A DNA stretch of 64,000 nt from NCBI GenBank assembly GCA_019359325.1, contig JAHHHN010000008.1, forward strand, positions 1 through 64,000. Direction: 5' to 3'. This document shows positions 38,031 to 46,877 of this stretch, piece by piece. The position numbers were made by a program, and so were the translations under genes. The stretch is from Mojavia pulchra JT2-VF2 (GTDB lineage Bacteria; Cyanobacteriota; Cyanobacteriia; Cyanobacteriales; Nostocaceae). Each line of letters opens with the position of its first letter. Positions within the stretch are counted from its first letter, which is position 1. Under the pieces are notes generated by a model that saw only the letters and a list, made by a program, of their open reading frames with translations, searched no databases and had not been told where the DNA came from.

Positions 38031-39063
38031 AGCCGCAAATGAAAATATATTATTCTTCTTTATCTATATTAATAATTGTAAAACAAAATCAAGCTTATGC
38101 AATTAAACTAATGTAAATCTGTATGGTGATACCATTGACGTTCTTGGTAATTAATTTATCAAGTTTTAAGTGCATCTTTAAAAACTTCCACAACAATTCA
38201 ATTCCCCAACGTAACCGAGAAATATCCCTAATTTCATCATCACTAACTGCTGCATCTCCTGATGCTGGTAAATTAGTCACTAAGCGAAACTCAGTTTTGG
38301 TGTCTAAATCACAAAAATTAATGACTCTATACGCTTGAGTATCATCAGATGTCCCAATTTTAATTAATCCAGTTGGCTGAGAAAATTCTAGTTTCCAATT
38401 ATTTTTTATTCGCAGAACAAAATATTTGTTTTTTTGCACTAATGCCTGAATAAATTTTAAGCCAGCAAATCCCCTGTCCCTTACACCAACAGCATTAGTG
38501 GGTTTTAGGACATCATTTTTGAGCCAAAATTATAATCATGGTCATGCCCAAAATTGATCAAATTATCTTCTGGGCTACCTGTAGCCAGATTCAAAGAACT
38601 AAAAAGTTTAACTTGATGATGTCCTAAAACCCACAACAATTTACTTGTTAAAGTAATAATTGTTGAATCAATGGGACTGCATATTTATTATGTAATTTTT
38701 TCGGAGTTTTATTATGAACTAAGTCATTTAATTTCTGATAAATTTCTTGGAATGGTTTTTGTGAACGGTGAGAGCTTGCCTTAGAAAAAGTAGAAATATT
38801 TACTTCAAATCCCTATTATTTAATCTTTTAAATAAATCTCGCATACTTGTCAGACTGTTATCCAGCGCATAGGATAGCCAGCACTCAAAGAACAGACGAC
38901 TGTTCAATACTGGATAATCGTTTTTTGGCAGGGGTTTCAGAATATCTTTGACAATTTTAGGGAATGAATTTATAATCACAATCAAACTAATATCTTTTAA
39001 TCCTTCGCCCAAAAATACCATATTTTGGGCTATTTTTATCAGACTTTTCTTAACATTCAACAT
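38030..39063 (-). pseudogene. Broken IS4 family transposase
   Basis: On the minus strand an IS4-type transposase can be followed with several frameshifts. The N-terminus is at 39063-38800 (LNSRLFFECWLSYALDNSL, TSMRDLFKRL). The middle includes KASSHRSQKPFQEIY, PIDSTIITLTSKLLW with the first catalytic Asp, and VGVRDRGFAG with the second. The C-terminus at 38439-38095 is in frame (RLRWGIELLWKFLKMHLKLDK) with the catalytic Glu, and degenerate homology runs on to about 38030. All three acidic residues of the DDE set can be seen, but no single frame joins them. Boundaries and terminal repeats could not be fixed. Confidence 0.88.
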
Positions 39064-39064
39064 T

Positions 39065-39799
39065 TCTGAAGTTGATCAAATAATTGGTGAACAAGAACTA
39101 GTAATCAGACCTTTAGGTAATGCGAACGCTCCGCCAAAATATACTTATGGTTGTAGTAGTTTAGCCAATGGTACTCTCATCTTAGTGATTGATCCTACTC
39201 TGCTGCTGGAGTCTTATGAGATGCAAGCGACGCTGGAGAGTACGGCGCTACCAACAGCATATGCAGCAAATAAAAAAGCTTTACCCCTATCAGGTTTAAC
39301 TTTCAACTCTACACCCCTACTAACTCCTTCTACTGACACAAATACCACACAAACCCAGCAAAGTCATTCTGTTGTACCAAATAACAAATCTCCAAAAGTA
39401 GTTGTGGTAGTAGATGATGCAATTAGTCTGCGCTAAACTCTCTCTATGGCTCTGCAAAAATATGGCTATCAAGTATTACAAGCACAAAACGGCATAGAAG
39501 CTCTAAAACAATTACAAATGCATCCCGAAATTCAGATTGTAATTTCCGATTTAGAAATGCCACGTATGAATGGTTCTGAGCTTTTATCTAGTGTTCGCCA
39601 CAATCAGAATTTAGCAACAATACCTGTAGTAGTTCTGACTTCTCGCAGTGCAGAAAAACATCGTCAGCTAGCCCAAGCATTGGGTGCAACAGCTTATTTA
39701 ACTAAGCCTTATTTAGAGGAGCAGTTAATTTCTATTGTTGAGGGTTTAATTAATAATGATGTGAATGATATAGCTCAGTTAGCGATAAGTCATGGATAG
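39065..39799 (+). pseudogene. C-terminal remnant of a hybrid CheA histidine kinase
   Basis: This frame encodes the end of the CheW-like P5 domain (EVDQIIGEQELVIRPLG, YGCSSLANGTLILVID) and a complete receiver domain (VVVVDDAISLR, phosphoacceptor Asp in SDLEMPRMNG, VLTSR, YLTKPY). A TAA at 39434-39436 interrupts it where relatives have Gln, a likely CAA-to-TAA change; the frame is otherwise open to 39799. The 5' part is cut where the IS4 element begins, and no CheA sequence is found beyond that element. A receiver could be translated alone from ATG 39446. Confidence 0.85.
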
Positions 39800-39881
39800 T
39801 AGTTTATCATTTCATGAAGTTGTAAATCCTAACAAGCACGTCTTTGGCGAGCTTTAATTGAGAGAATGGATATTAAGTCTG

Positions 39882-39920
39882 CCTAGTATTTCATCACACA
39901 ATACTAGGTATATTTTATTT
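39882..39920 (+). terminator. Probable terminator after the cheA remnant
   Basis: CCTAGTATT (39882-39890) pairs perfectly with AATACTAGG (39900-39908); TATATTTTATTTAT follows on the plus strand. Confidence 0.7.
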
Positions 39921-39972
39921 ATATAGTAGTGATGCAGCCAGAGGGAAAACAGGAGATTTCCAAAATCACAGT

Positions 39973-40836
39973 TTATCGCTTAGGTGTAGCTTCACCGAAT
40001 TTAATCAAAAGAGCGATCGCAATACTAACAACCAAAATTAATGTCATACTCAAAGCTGAACCAAATCCCCAATTTTGGGTAGCTCCGAGAAATTGGTTGT
40101 AAACTAACCGTGCCGCAGTCATACTAGAGGCACCGCCTAGTAGTTCTGGGTTGATAAAATCTCCTAATCCTGTAATAAATACCAGCATTGAACCAGCAGT
40201 GATTCCAGGCAGAATTTGCGGTACTGTCACTTTCCAAAAAGCTTGTATAGGAGTTGCTCCCAAATCAGCCGCTGCTTCTAGCAAACGTGTATCTAACTTT
40301 TCGAGAGAGGCATATAAAATTAAAACCATGTAAGGTAATAAGCTATAACTCATCCCAATTAATACAGATGGAGTTTGGTTAAGTAATTCTAAAGTAGGTA
40401 AGTGTAAATTTTTTAATAAAATATTTAATACCCCAGTAGGGCGAAGAATCGTAATCCAAGCATAAGAACGGAGTAAAGAAGAAGTCCACAAAGGTAAAAT
40501 AAAGCTTAGTAATAATAAATTTCGCCAGCGCTTTGGTGCTATTTGAGCAATCCAATAAGCAACAGGAAAGCTCAAAAATAAACAAATAATTGTAGTTTTA
40601 ATTGCTAAATCGAGTGAGCGCAAGATTACTTGAATATAAAGCGGATCAAGTATGCGAATATAGTTTTGGATTCCACTAGGATTGACTACATCCCCCGGAC
40701 GAATATTTGGTACTAAACTCAACTCAAAAATGATCAATGTTGGCAAGACTAACAACAAGATTAACCAAATTGCAGAGGGTGCCAACAATACCAGAGGTTG
40801 GAGCCTGGGAAAATTTGAAGGATGCAATTTTTGCAT
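39973..40836 (-). CDS. potB: PotB-type spermidine/putrescine ABC permease
   Basis: A 287-residue membrane protein with six hydrophobic segments. The EAA loop LLEAAADLGATPIQAFWKVT (about 184-203) identifies it as an inner-membrane permease of the PotB/PotH type; PNIRPGDVVNPSGIQNYIRILDP after the first helix also fits. It would import polyamines together with PotA, PotD and a second permease PotC. The gene is the last of potA-potD-potB and no potC follows; the next sequence is the cheA remnant on the other strand. The C-terminus looks intact. Confidence 0.93.
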   Translation of the reverse strand: MQKLHPSNFPRLQPLVLLAPSAIWLILLLVLPTLIIFELSLVPNIRPGDVVNPSGIQNYIRILDPLYIQVILRSLDLAIKTTIICLFLSFPVAYWIAQIAPKRWRNLLLLSFILPLWTSSLLRSYAWITILRPTGVLNILLKNLHLPTLELLNQTPSVLIGMSYSLLPYMVLILYASLEKLDTRLLEAAADLGATPIQAFWKVTVPQILPGITAGSMLVFITGLGDFINPELLGGASSMTAARLVYNQFLGATQNWGFGSALSMTLILVVSIAIALLIKFGEATPKR

Positions 40837-40933
40837 TTTATCAATCCGGGGTATTTATTTCATGATGAGATAGTTGGTGAAACACAAATTTTAGAGATAA
40901 ATCTAAAGTTTAAATTTAGTAAATTCTAACTTA

Positions 40934-42019
40934 TTAATCGCTGGTTAACTCTGTCCAGTAGCGTTCGTAGATCTCTTCAATTTTTCCTAAAGGAGTAATA
41001 CGTTCACATTTTTCTAGAATTGACTCTGAAGGAAATAAATCGGCATTGCTCTGTATATCTATTGGCAGTTGTTCAAACGCATAACGGTTGGGAGTAGCAA
41101 TATTAAGGCGTTGGCTAATTTGTGCTGATATTTCTGGTTGTAAAATAAAGTTAATCCAGGCATAAGCTCCATCCAAATTTGGGCAAGTTTTAGGAATTAC
41201 GATAGTGTCTGTCCATAATGAAGAGCCACTGCGAGGTATTACATACTTTAACTTAGGATTTTCTTTACTAACTCGGATAGCGTCTGCTGAGTAACACATT
41301 GCTAATACTAAATCTCCTGCCAGCATTTGATTTGGCCAAGTTTCTGTGTCAAAATCAGTGATCAAAGGTTTAAGTGCTTTCAACTTTTCATAGGCTTGTT
41401 TAATTTGATTTTCGTCTTGTGAATTGTACGAGTAACCTAGCATCCGTAATACTGCGCCTATCACTTCTCGCACATCATTGAGCAAAGTCATTCGGTTTTT
41501 AAGTTGCTGCTGATTTTGCCAAAGGTAATCCCAATCTTCCGGTGCATCTTTAAGGATTTCAGAATTATAAACTAAACCAGTTGTTCCCCAATTGAAGGGT
41601 ACACTGTAGCGGTTGTTGAGGTCATAAGTAGGATTTTGAAACCGTGGCAATAAATTATCTAAACCAATTAAACGCTCATGATCTATTTCTATTAATAAAG
41701 CCTTATCTACCATCTTCTGTACCATATAATCAGATGGGTAGATAATGCTGTAAGCACCGCCACCTCCAGCTTGTAATCTAGCTAGCATGACATCGTTGGA
41801 ATCATACACATCTGCAAGCGCTTTCATCCCAGTTTGGGTGCTAAAAGTTTGCAGTAATTGTTTATCGGTATATTGTGTCCAAGTATAGATATATAGTTGG
41901 TCTCGTGGAACAGAAGTTTGAGCATTCGCTCGCACCTCAGCAAGCCTCCAACCGCACCCAGCTAAAGATAAGCTAGGAAGTGCTGCTACTGTTTGTAAAA
42001 ATTTTCGTCTGTTAGTCAT
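40934..42019 (-). CDS. potD: PotD-type polyamine-binding lipoprotein
   Basis: A 361-residue extracytoplasmic binding protein of the PotD/PotF family. The N-terminus NRRKFLQ resembles a twin-arginine signal, and LAGC at 19-22 fits a lipobox with Cys22. The mature part shows LYIYTWTQYTDKQLLQTF (42-59), the polyamine-type strand GAYSIIYPSDYMVQ, SVPFNWGTTGLVYN, and the C-terminal NFILQPEISAQISQ segment. It should capture polyamines outside the cytoplasmic membrane and deliver them to PotB. It lies 60 bp after potA and 97 bp before potB. Confidence 0.93.
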   Translation of the reverse strand: MTNRRKFLQTVAALPSLSLAGCGWRLAEVRANAQTSVPRDQLYIYTWTQYTDKQLLQTFSTQTGMKALADVYDSNDVMLARLQAGGGGAYSIIYPSDYMVQKMVDKALLIEIDHERLIGLDNLLPRFQNPTYDLNNRYSVPFNWGTTGLVYNSEILKDAPEDWDYLWQNQQQLKNRMTLLNDVREVIGAVLRMLGYSYNSQDENQIKQAYEKLKALKPLITDFDTETWPNQMLAGDLVLAMCYSADAIRVSKENPKLKYVIPRSGSSLWTDTIVIPKTCPNLDGAYAWINFILQPEISAQISQRLNIATPNRYAFEQLPIDIQSNADLFPSESILEKCERITPLGKIEEIYERYWTELTSD

Positions 42020-42079
42020 TAATCATTGATATGTGGAAAGTTACTGATTTAAGGTACGTGTTTAATCATCGACTAATGA

Positions 42080-43171
42080 TTATTGACGAATAGCTAAACA
42101 GTCGCTTTCTGCCCACCAAGCGTAAATAGGTGTATCACGATCTGGGAAGCCACCAAAGGTATTAGGCTGCAAAACGTTAATACTGATGCCGTTTGTCAAT
42201 TCCACAACATAATTAACATGAGTCCCCAAATACATGACGTTGACAAGCCGTCCTTCAAAGCAGTTTGTCAGTAAATTGGGGGGATAAAGGGAGAGCTGAA
42301 TTTTTTCAGGGCGGACGCTCACTACCACTGTTTGCGATAATTCAGTGGGTGTATCCTCAGCACGGGTAACGATAATTGTAAATCCTGTTTTCGTCTCGAT
42401 TTGGATGTTAGTGGAGTTCACAGCCGCGATTTCACCGCTAAATAAATTAGTATCACCTATAAAATCAGCGACAAAGGATGTACGAGGAAATTCGTAAATT
42501 TGGCTAGGAGTACCAATTTGCTCAATTTTGCCTTGATTGATTACAGCAATGCGATCAGATAAGGATAGGGCCTCCTCCTGGTCGTGGGTCACCATAATAA
42601 AAGTTAATCCTAAATTTTTGTGTAAATTTAATAGCTCGACTTGCATTTCCTTACGCAGCTTTAAATCTAATGCTCCCAAGGGTTCATCTAACAACACAAC
42701 AGATGGACGGTTGACTAAAGCCCTAGCTAATGCGACCCTTTGCTGTTGACCACCAGAGAGCTGATTAGGAAAGCGCGATCGCAAACTTTCCATTTTGACT
42801 AGCTTTAAAGCTTCTTTGACTCTATTATCGATTTCTGATTTGCGGAATCTTTTGAGCCGCAATCCAAAGGCAATGTTATCCCATACATTCAAGTGGTTAA
42901 ACAATGCATAGCTTTGAAATACTGTATTGACAGGTCGGCGGTAAGGGGGGACATTAGCCATGGATTGACCTTGAATCAATACCTTGCCAGCATCAGCTTT
43001 TTCAAAACCAGCGATTAAGCGTAGTATAGTTGTCTTGCCACAACCAGAAGGGCCCAGGATACTAAAGAATTCCCCTTGTCTAACATCCAAATCTACTCCA
43101 TTGACTGCTGGTTCCTGGTTAAAAAACTTGAACACGTTACGTAGCTCAACATCAAGCGGCTGCAAAGCCAT
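42080..43171 (-). CDS. potA: PotA-type polyamine ABC transporter ATPase
   Basis: A 363-residue ATP-binding protein of the CUT/POPT type. Walker A is GPSGCGKTT (40-48), the signature [15 protein letters not shown] lies at about 135-149, Walker B is [12 protein letters not shown], and the switch His stands in [10 protein letters not shown]-terminal TOBE domain (about 270-350) follows. It energises the PotB channel. I start at ATG 43171, where GAGGGAG sits just upstream; the ATG 36 bases further up lacks a Shine-Dalgarno. First gene of the polyamine operon. Confidence 0.93.
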   Translation of the reverse strand: MALQPLDVELRNVFKFFNQEPAVNGVDLDVRQGEFFSILGPSGCGKTTILRLIAGFEKADAGKVLIQGQSMANVPPYRRPVNTVFQSYALFNHLNVWDNIAFGLRLKRFRKSEIDNRVKEALKLVKMESLRSRFPNQLSGGQQQRVALARALVNRPSVVLLDEPLGALDLKLRKEMQVELLNLHKNLGLTFIMVTHDQEEALSLSDRIAVINQGKIEQIGTPSQIYEFPRTSFVADFIGDTNLFSGEIAAVNSTNIQIETKTGFTIIVTRAEDTPTELSQTVVVSVRPEKIQLSLYPPNLLTNCFEGRLVNVMYLGTHVNYVVELTNGISINVLQPNTFGGFPDRDTPIYAWWAESDCLAIRQ

Positions 43172-43624
43172 TATCTCCCTCTGATTCTGCCTCACAGTTT
43201 GAGCCATAATTTTCAGTAAAATACCGTAATTTTACGTAATTGTGCCAATTCATATAGTCTATTAAACAAACTAAAATAGCACTTTGGTTTATTGTATCCG
43301 TCAAAAACAATTGATCAGGAATATACCTCTCAATTTTTTGCTACTCAAACTGAAGAGTCAGAAGGCAAGCCTCAGAATGCAGCATCCAGTACTCATAACT
43401 CAGGAAATAGAACTAGAGACTAAAGGTTTAAGGTTTATATTTAATGATTTATCCTTTATACTTTTCTCGATTGCTGCCACAGCTAGAAACTATTCACCTC
43501 TGCTTTGCTGCTTGCTAGCCAGTTATAGAAAAAACTGTTGTGAAATAGTAATAATTTCTGGGTAAGGCTTTAGCATCATCGTATACATATAATACTAATT
43601 TCTAAATTTTCATTAATTTACCTT
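43172..43624. other. Divergent promoter region of potA and PBP2 genes
   Basis: This stretch separates potA from the divergent PBP2 gene. A 93-codon plus-strand frame at 43284 has no recognisable features or Shine-Dalgarno. Nothing else is visible. Confidence 0.4.
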
Positions 43625-45451
43625 ATGTCCTTATTGCACCCAATTCCACTTGGTGGACAAAATAATAAACGTACAGTTGGACGGAGTTTACAACCAATAT
43701 TTGTAATTATATTTACATTATCGGCTATAAGCGGCATAAGTATACGTTTGGCATACTTACAAATTGTTGAAGGCGCAAGTCACCGGAAGCGAGCCGAGTC
43801 CAACCGAGTAAGAATGATTCCTAAACAGCCAGAAAGGGGTAACATTTTTGACCGCAATGGCAAACTATTAGCTAGCACTCGCTATCCTCGTTCTGTGTAT
43901 TTATGGCCAATGGCTCATACCAAGCCTTCGTGGTCGGTTGTGGGCCCGCGTCTATCTCAAATTCTGGAAATTCCCCAAGCAGAAATAGAAAAAAAATTAG
44001 ACGAGGCAGGTGCTAACTCTTCTTCTCTTATCCGGGTTGCTCGTGACCTTAACGAAGCAGATATCACTGCATTGAAGGAGTATGAGAACGAACTTAAAGA
44101 TGTAGAAATACATACGGAAGCGGTGCGATATTATCCGCATGGCAATAAATTAGCCCACGTGTTAGGTTATACCCGTGAATTGACTGCTGAACAGTTAAAA
44201 CAAAAGAAGCAGGAAGGCTATCGATTGGGTGATGTGATCGGTCAAATGGGGATCGAAAAGGCTTATGAACAAACACTGCGGGGTGAGTGGGGTGGTCAAC
44301 AAGTAGAGGTGGATGGTGCTGGTAGACCACTTCGTGTGTTAGGAGAAAAACAAGCAAAGGCTGGTAATGATTTACACTTGACTTTAGATTTAGAGATGCA
44401 AAAGACAGCAGAAAAAGCTTTGGGCGATCGCAATGGTGCGATCGTGGCAATTGATCCAAAGGATGGTGCAGTTTTAGCAATGGTATCTCACCCTACTTTT
44501 GACCCCAATATTTTCTCTAAGCAGAAACTTAGCAAAAAAGATTGGGACACAGTACAAGGTGTAGAGCATCCATTGGTCAACCGTGCCCTCAGCGCCTTTC
44601 CTCCTGCTAGTACTTTCAAAATTGTTACCACCACAGCAGGGTTAGAATCGGGTAAATTTTCTCCTAAGACGGTACTTCAAACCTACGGTTCTTTAACTAT
44701 TGGCGGCACTCGTTTTGGGGAGTGGAACCATAAAGGATTTGGGCCTTTGGGTTTTGCAGGCGCATTACAGTGGAGTAGCGATACTTTCTTTTATCAAATT
44801 GGAAGGGCAGTTGGGGGCCCAACTTTGATTGAGTGGACTCGTAAGTACGGATTTGGTGAAAAAACCGGTTTTGAGTTCGCCTCAGAAGAAACAAAAGGTT
44901 TAGTTCCAGATGAGACATGGAAGCAGAAGGTGTGGAAAATGCCTTGGACTGTAGGCGACAGTATCAATATGTCGATTGGTCAAGGTGCTTTACAAACCAC
45001 ACCTTTGCAAGTTGCTATCATGTTTGCCGTACCTGCTAATGGTGGCTACCGAGTTCAGCCACATTTGCTCAAAGACAATGCAGAAGCAAAAAATTGGCGA
45101 TCGCCGTTAAATATGAAGCCGCAAACTATCAAAGTTCTTCAGGAAGGACTACGAAAGGTGGTGGCTGAAGGTACAGGTAAAGCTTTAAATCAACCAACAG
45201 TTCCCTCGGTAGCTGGTAAGAGTGGCACAGCCGAAGCATGGAAGCGTGGTGTGAAACAAAATCACGCTTGGTTTGGTGCTTATGCCCCAGTTAATAAACC
45301 AGAAGTAGTGATTGTAGCATTTGCTGAACATTCTGGTGGCGGTGGCGGTAGTATTGCTGCCCCAATGATTTTGGAAATTATGGAGGAATATTTTCAACGA
45401 AAGTATCCAGGCAAATATCAAAAACCAGAGCCTAAGGTATCAAAACCATAG
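43625..45451 (+). CDS. mrdA: Penicillin-binding protein 2
   Basis: A 608-residue class B PBP, the elongasome transpeptidase that cross-links peptidoglycan. It has an N-terminal anchor (about 22-45), a dimerisation/pedestal domain with RGNIFDRNG, and a transpeptidase domain: Ser329-Thr-Phe-Lys332 (active-site SxxK), Ser384-Ser-Asp386 (SxD, usual for PBP2) and Lys532-Ser-Gly-Thr (KSGTAE). It ends in a short Lys/Pro-rich tail. No rodA, mreB or mreC is adjacent in this window. All catalytic motifs are intact. Confidence 0.95.
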   Translation: MSLLHPIPLGGQNNKRTVGRSLQPIFVIIFTLSAISGISIRLAYLQIVEGASHRKRAESNRVRMIPKQPERGNIFDRNGKLLASTRYPRSVYLWPMAHTKPSWSVVGPRLSQILEIPQAEIEKKLDEAGANSSSLIRVARDLNEADITALKEYENELKDVEIHTEAVRYYPHGNKLAHVLGYTRELTAEQLKQKKQEGYRLGDVIGQMGIEKAYEQTLRGEWGGQQVEVDGAGRPLRVLGEKQAKAGNDLHLTLDLEMQKTAEKALGDRNGAIVAIDPKDGAVLAMVSHPTFDPNIFSKQKLSKKDWDTVQGVEHPLVNRALSAFPPASTFKIVTTTAGLESGKFSPKTVLQTYGSLTIGGTRFGEWNHKGFGPLGFAGALQWSSDTFFYQIGRAVGGPTLIEWTRKYGFGEKTGFEFASEETKGLVPDETWKQKVWKMPWTVGDSINMSIGQGALQTTPLQVAIMFAVPANGGYRVQPHLLKDNAEAKNWRSPLNMKPQTIKVLQEGLRKVVAEGTGKALNQPTVPSVAGKSGTAEAWKRGVKQNHAWFGAYAPVNKPEVVIVAFAEHSGGGGGSIAAPMILEIMEEYFQRKYPGKYQKPEPKVSKP

Positions 45452-45842
45452 GACTATATTTTATTTTTGAAATATACGTGGGGAAACCAGTGCGTTGGTC
45501 AGGCAGTCCGGTCTTGGGGGTTTCCCTCAGAAGGAACTGCCGAAAGGTTCCCCCCGTTGTAGCGACTGCTGTTGCAAAAGACACAAAAATACAAAACTGT
45601 TTAGAGTTTTTGCGTAAGTCCTATTATAAGAATCTCACTGCTATTAATAAAGGAAAAGCGAAATATATCAAGCTTTTAGCAACTGTAAGTTATAAATTAC
45701 TCCGGTAAATTTGCAGTAAAATTTGAGACTATAGAGAGATGTAATTCTTACAATGTAGGAGTTTGATACGTATTATCTGGATTTTGAGCTTTAACTATAA
45801 GTTATATAACTTTCAGTTTTAAAAGAAAATTTACCTTCGCTT
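45452..45842. other. Intergenic region with an interspersed repeat
   Basis: About 390 bp between the PBP2 and CDF-domain genes. The first part is the GC-rich repeat at 45478-45560; the rest is AT-rich. A 76-codon frame at 45478 runs through the repeat and is not credible. Confidence 0.5.
45478..45560. repeat. GC-rich interspersed repeat with inner hairpins
   Basis: GGGAAACC (45481-45488) can pair with GGTTTCCC (45519-45526), and GGAAC (45533-45537) with GTTCC (45547-45551). The composition (GTGCGTTGG, GGGGGTTTCCC, CCCCCGTTGTAGCGACT) resembles small interspersed elements repeated in Nostocales genomes. A related GC-rich stretch occurs at about 14555-14625. Confidence 0.55.
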
Positions 45843-46121
45843 GTGGATGCAATGGCGATCGCACCAGAAGCAATTCATGCGATCGCTATTTCTGTCTCTG
45901 GTGTAGTTAATTGCCATGACATTGCTTCTCGTGGTGTTCTTGGCCGTCAAGTCTTCATTGAAATGCATTTAATAGTAAATGCACCAGATGTAGAGACTGC
46001 ACACGGCATTACTGAAGAAGTAGAACGTCGATTAGAAGAACGTTTTCAGCCTGTAAGGATTCTCATTCATGTAGAACCACCAGCATACAAGTCTGAAAAA
46101 ATTAGCTTTGAGTCTCGATAG
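45843..46121 (+). CDS. Orphan C-terminal (dimerisation) domain of a CDF cation efflux protein
   Basis: A 92-residue product that equals the cytoplasmic ZT_dimer-like domain of cation diffusion facilitators: PEAIHAIAISVSGVVNCHDI, ASRGVLGRQVFIEMHLIV, EEVERRLEERF and ILIHVEPP. Homology continues four to five codons upstream (LPSLVDAMA) to about 45831, but a stop follows at 45807-45809 and no transmembrane part precedes it. It is either the intact tail of a truncated efflux gene or a free-standing domain. The start GTG at 45843 is the first in frame; ATG at 45852 is also possible. No Shine-Dalgarno is evident. Confidence 0.72.
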   Translation: MDAMAIAPEAIHAIAISVSGVVNCHDIASRGVLGRQVFIEMHLIVNAPDVETAHGITEEVERRLEERFQPVRILIHVEPPAYKSEKISFESR

Positions 46122-46212
46122 AATTCTCGTAAGAAGTAGTGTCTGTGGCCTACGTTTTTGAACGCTATCATCAGCTTAAGGGAACTCTAAGTGCAGAAAT
46201 AGCAACATATTT

Positions 46213-46791
46213 TCATAACTTATTTAGGATTGCTATATAATCCTTTCTTAATAGAGAAAATATCTTCAAATCATGGAATTGCCCTTTCCAAAATCCATAT
46301 TCTCTCAAAAGTCCTTCCTCTACAAATTTCAAATTTGCTAACAATTTTATAGAGGCATTATTTTCTACCATTACCAATGCTTCAATTCGATTTAAATCCA
46401 ATTGAGAAAAACCCCACTGGATGATAGCTTTTAAGGCTTCCGTCATCAAGCCCTTTCTCCAATGCTCTCTGGCAAGTTCATATCCAATTTCTGCCTGAAA
46501 GCAGTTTCTAATGCTATAGCCACAGGAACCAATAATTAGATTATCCTCTTTCCTCGCTATTCCCCAACGAATACCCTGTTGGTTCTGAAAGCGCTCCGCA
46601 CGACGCTTGATGAGAAACTGAGCTTGCTCTAAACTTGTGAGAGTTTCTATGTCATGATACTTAGTTACTTCATCATTTGCAAAAACCTGAAAAACTGCTG
46701 GCGTGTCAGCTAGTGTTGTTTCTCTCAAAATTAAATTCTCAGTTACCAGTTGCGGAAAATTATTGAAAGCAGCACTTATAGCCATCACCAT
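46213..46791 (-). CDS. GNAT family N-acetyltransferase (RimJ/RimL type)
   Basis: A 192-residue acetyltransferase of the RimJ/RimL-like subfamily. Visible features are VTENLILRETTLADTPAVFQ (15-34), the acetyl-CoA-binding stretch IGYELAREHWRKGLMTEALK (about 102-121, with the R/Q-x-x-G/A motif) and VMVENNASIKLLANLKFVEEGLLR (motif B). The family modifies N-termini of ribosomal proteins or small amines; the target here is unknown. The gene faces the guaA terminator and is probably monocistronic. Confidence 0.9.
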   Translation of the reverse strand: MVMAISAAFNNFPQLVTENLILRETTLADTPAVFQVFANDEVTKYHDIETLTSLEQAQFLIKRRAERFQNQQGIRWGIARKEDNLIIGSCGYSIRNCFQAEIGYELAREHWRKGLMTEALKAIIQWGFSQLDLNRIEALVMVENNASIKLLANLKFVEEGLLREYGFWKGQFHDLKIFSLLRKDYIAILNKL

Positions 46792-46813
46792 ACAAGATAG
46801 AGTGCAAACTCCT

Positions 46814-46861
46814 GATAAAAAAGAGTTATGAGTTTTATAATTAATTCAAAACTCATAACTC
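46814..46861 (-). terminator. Terminator of guaA
   Basis: A perfect 14-bp stem, AAAACTCATAACTC (46848-46861) with GAGTTATGAGTTTT (46823-46836), has an 11-base loop and is followed on the minus strand by T6. It starts 16 bases after the guaA stop. Confidence 0.93.
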
Positions 46862-46877
46862 ATCACTCAAAAATTAA

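Noticed and set aside
43284-43565. 93-codon plus-strand frame upstream of the PBP2 gene
   Set aside because: It has no Shine-Dalgarno, no family resemblance and irregular hydrophobicity, and it lies in a divergent promoter region.
45478-45708. 76-codon plus-strand frame
   Set aside because: Its first third is an interspersed repeat, and the rest has no recognisable protein features.
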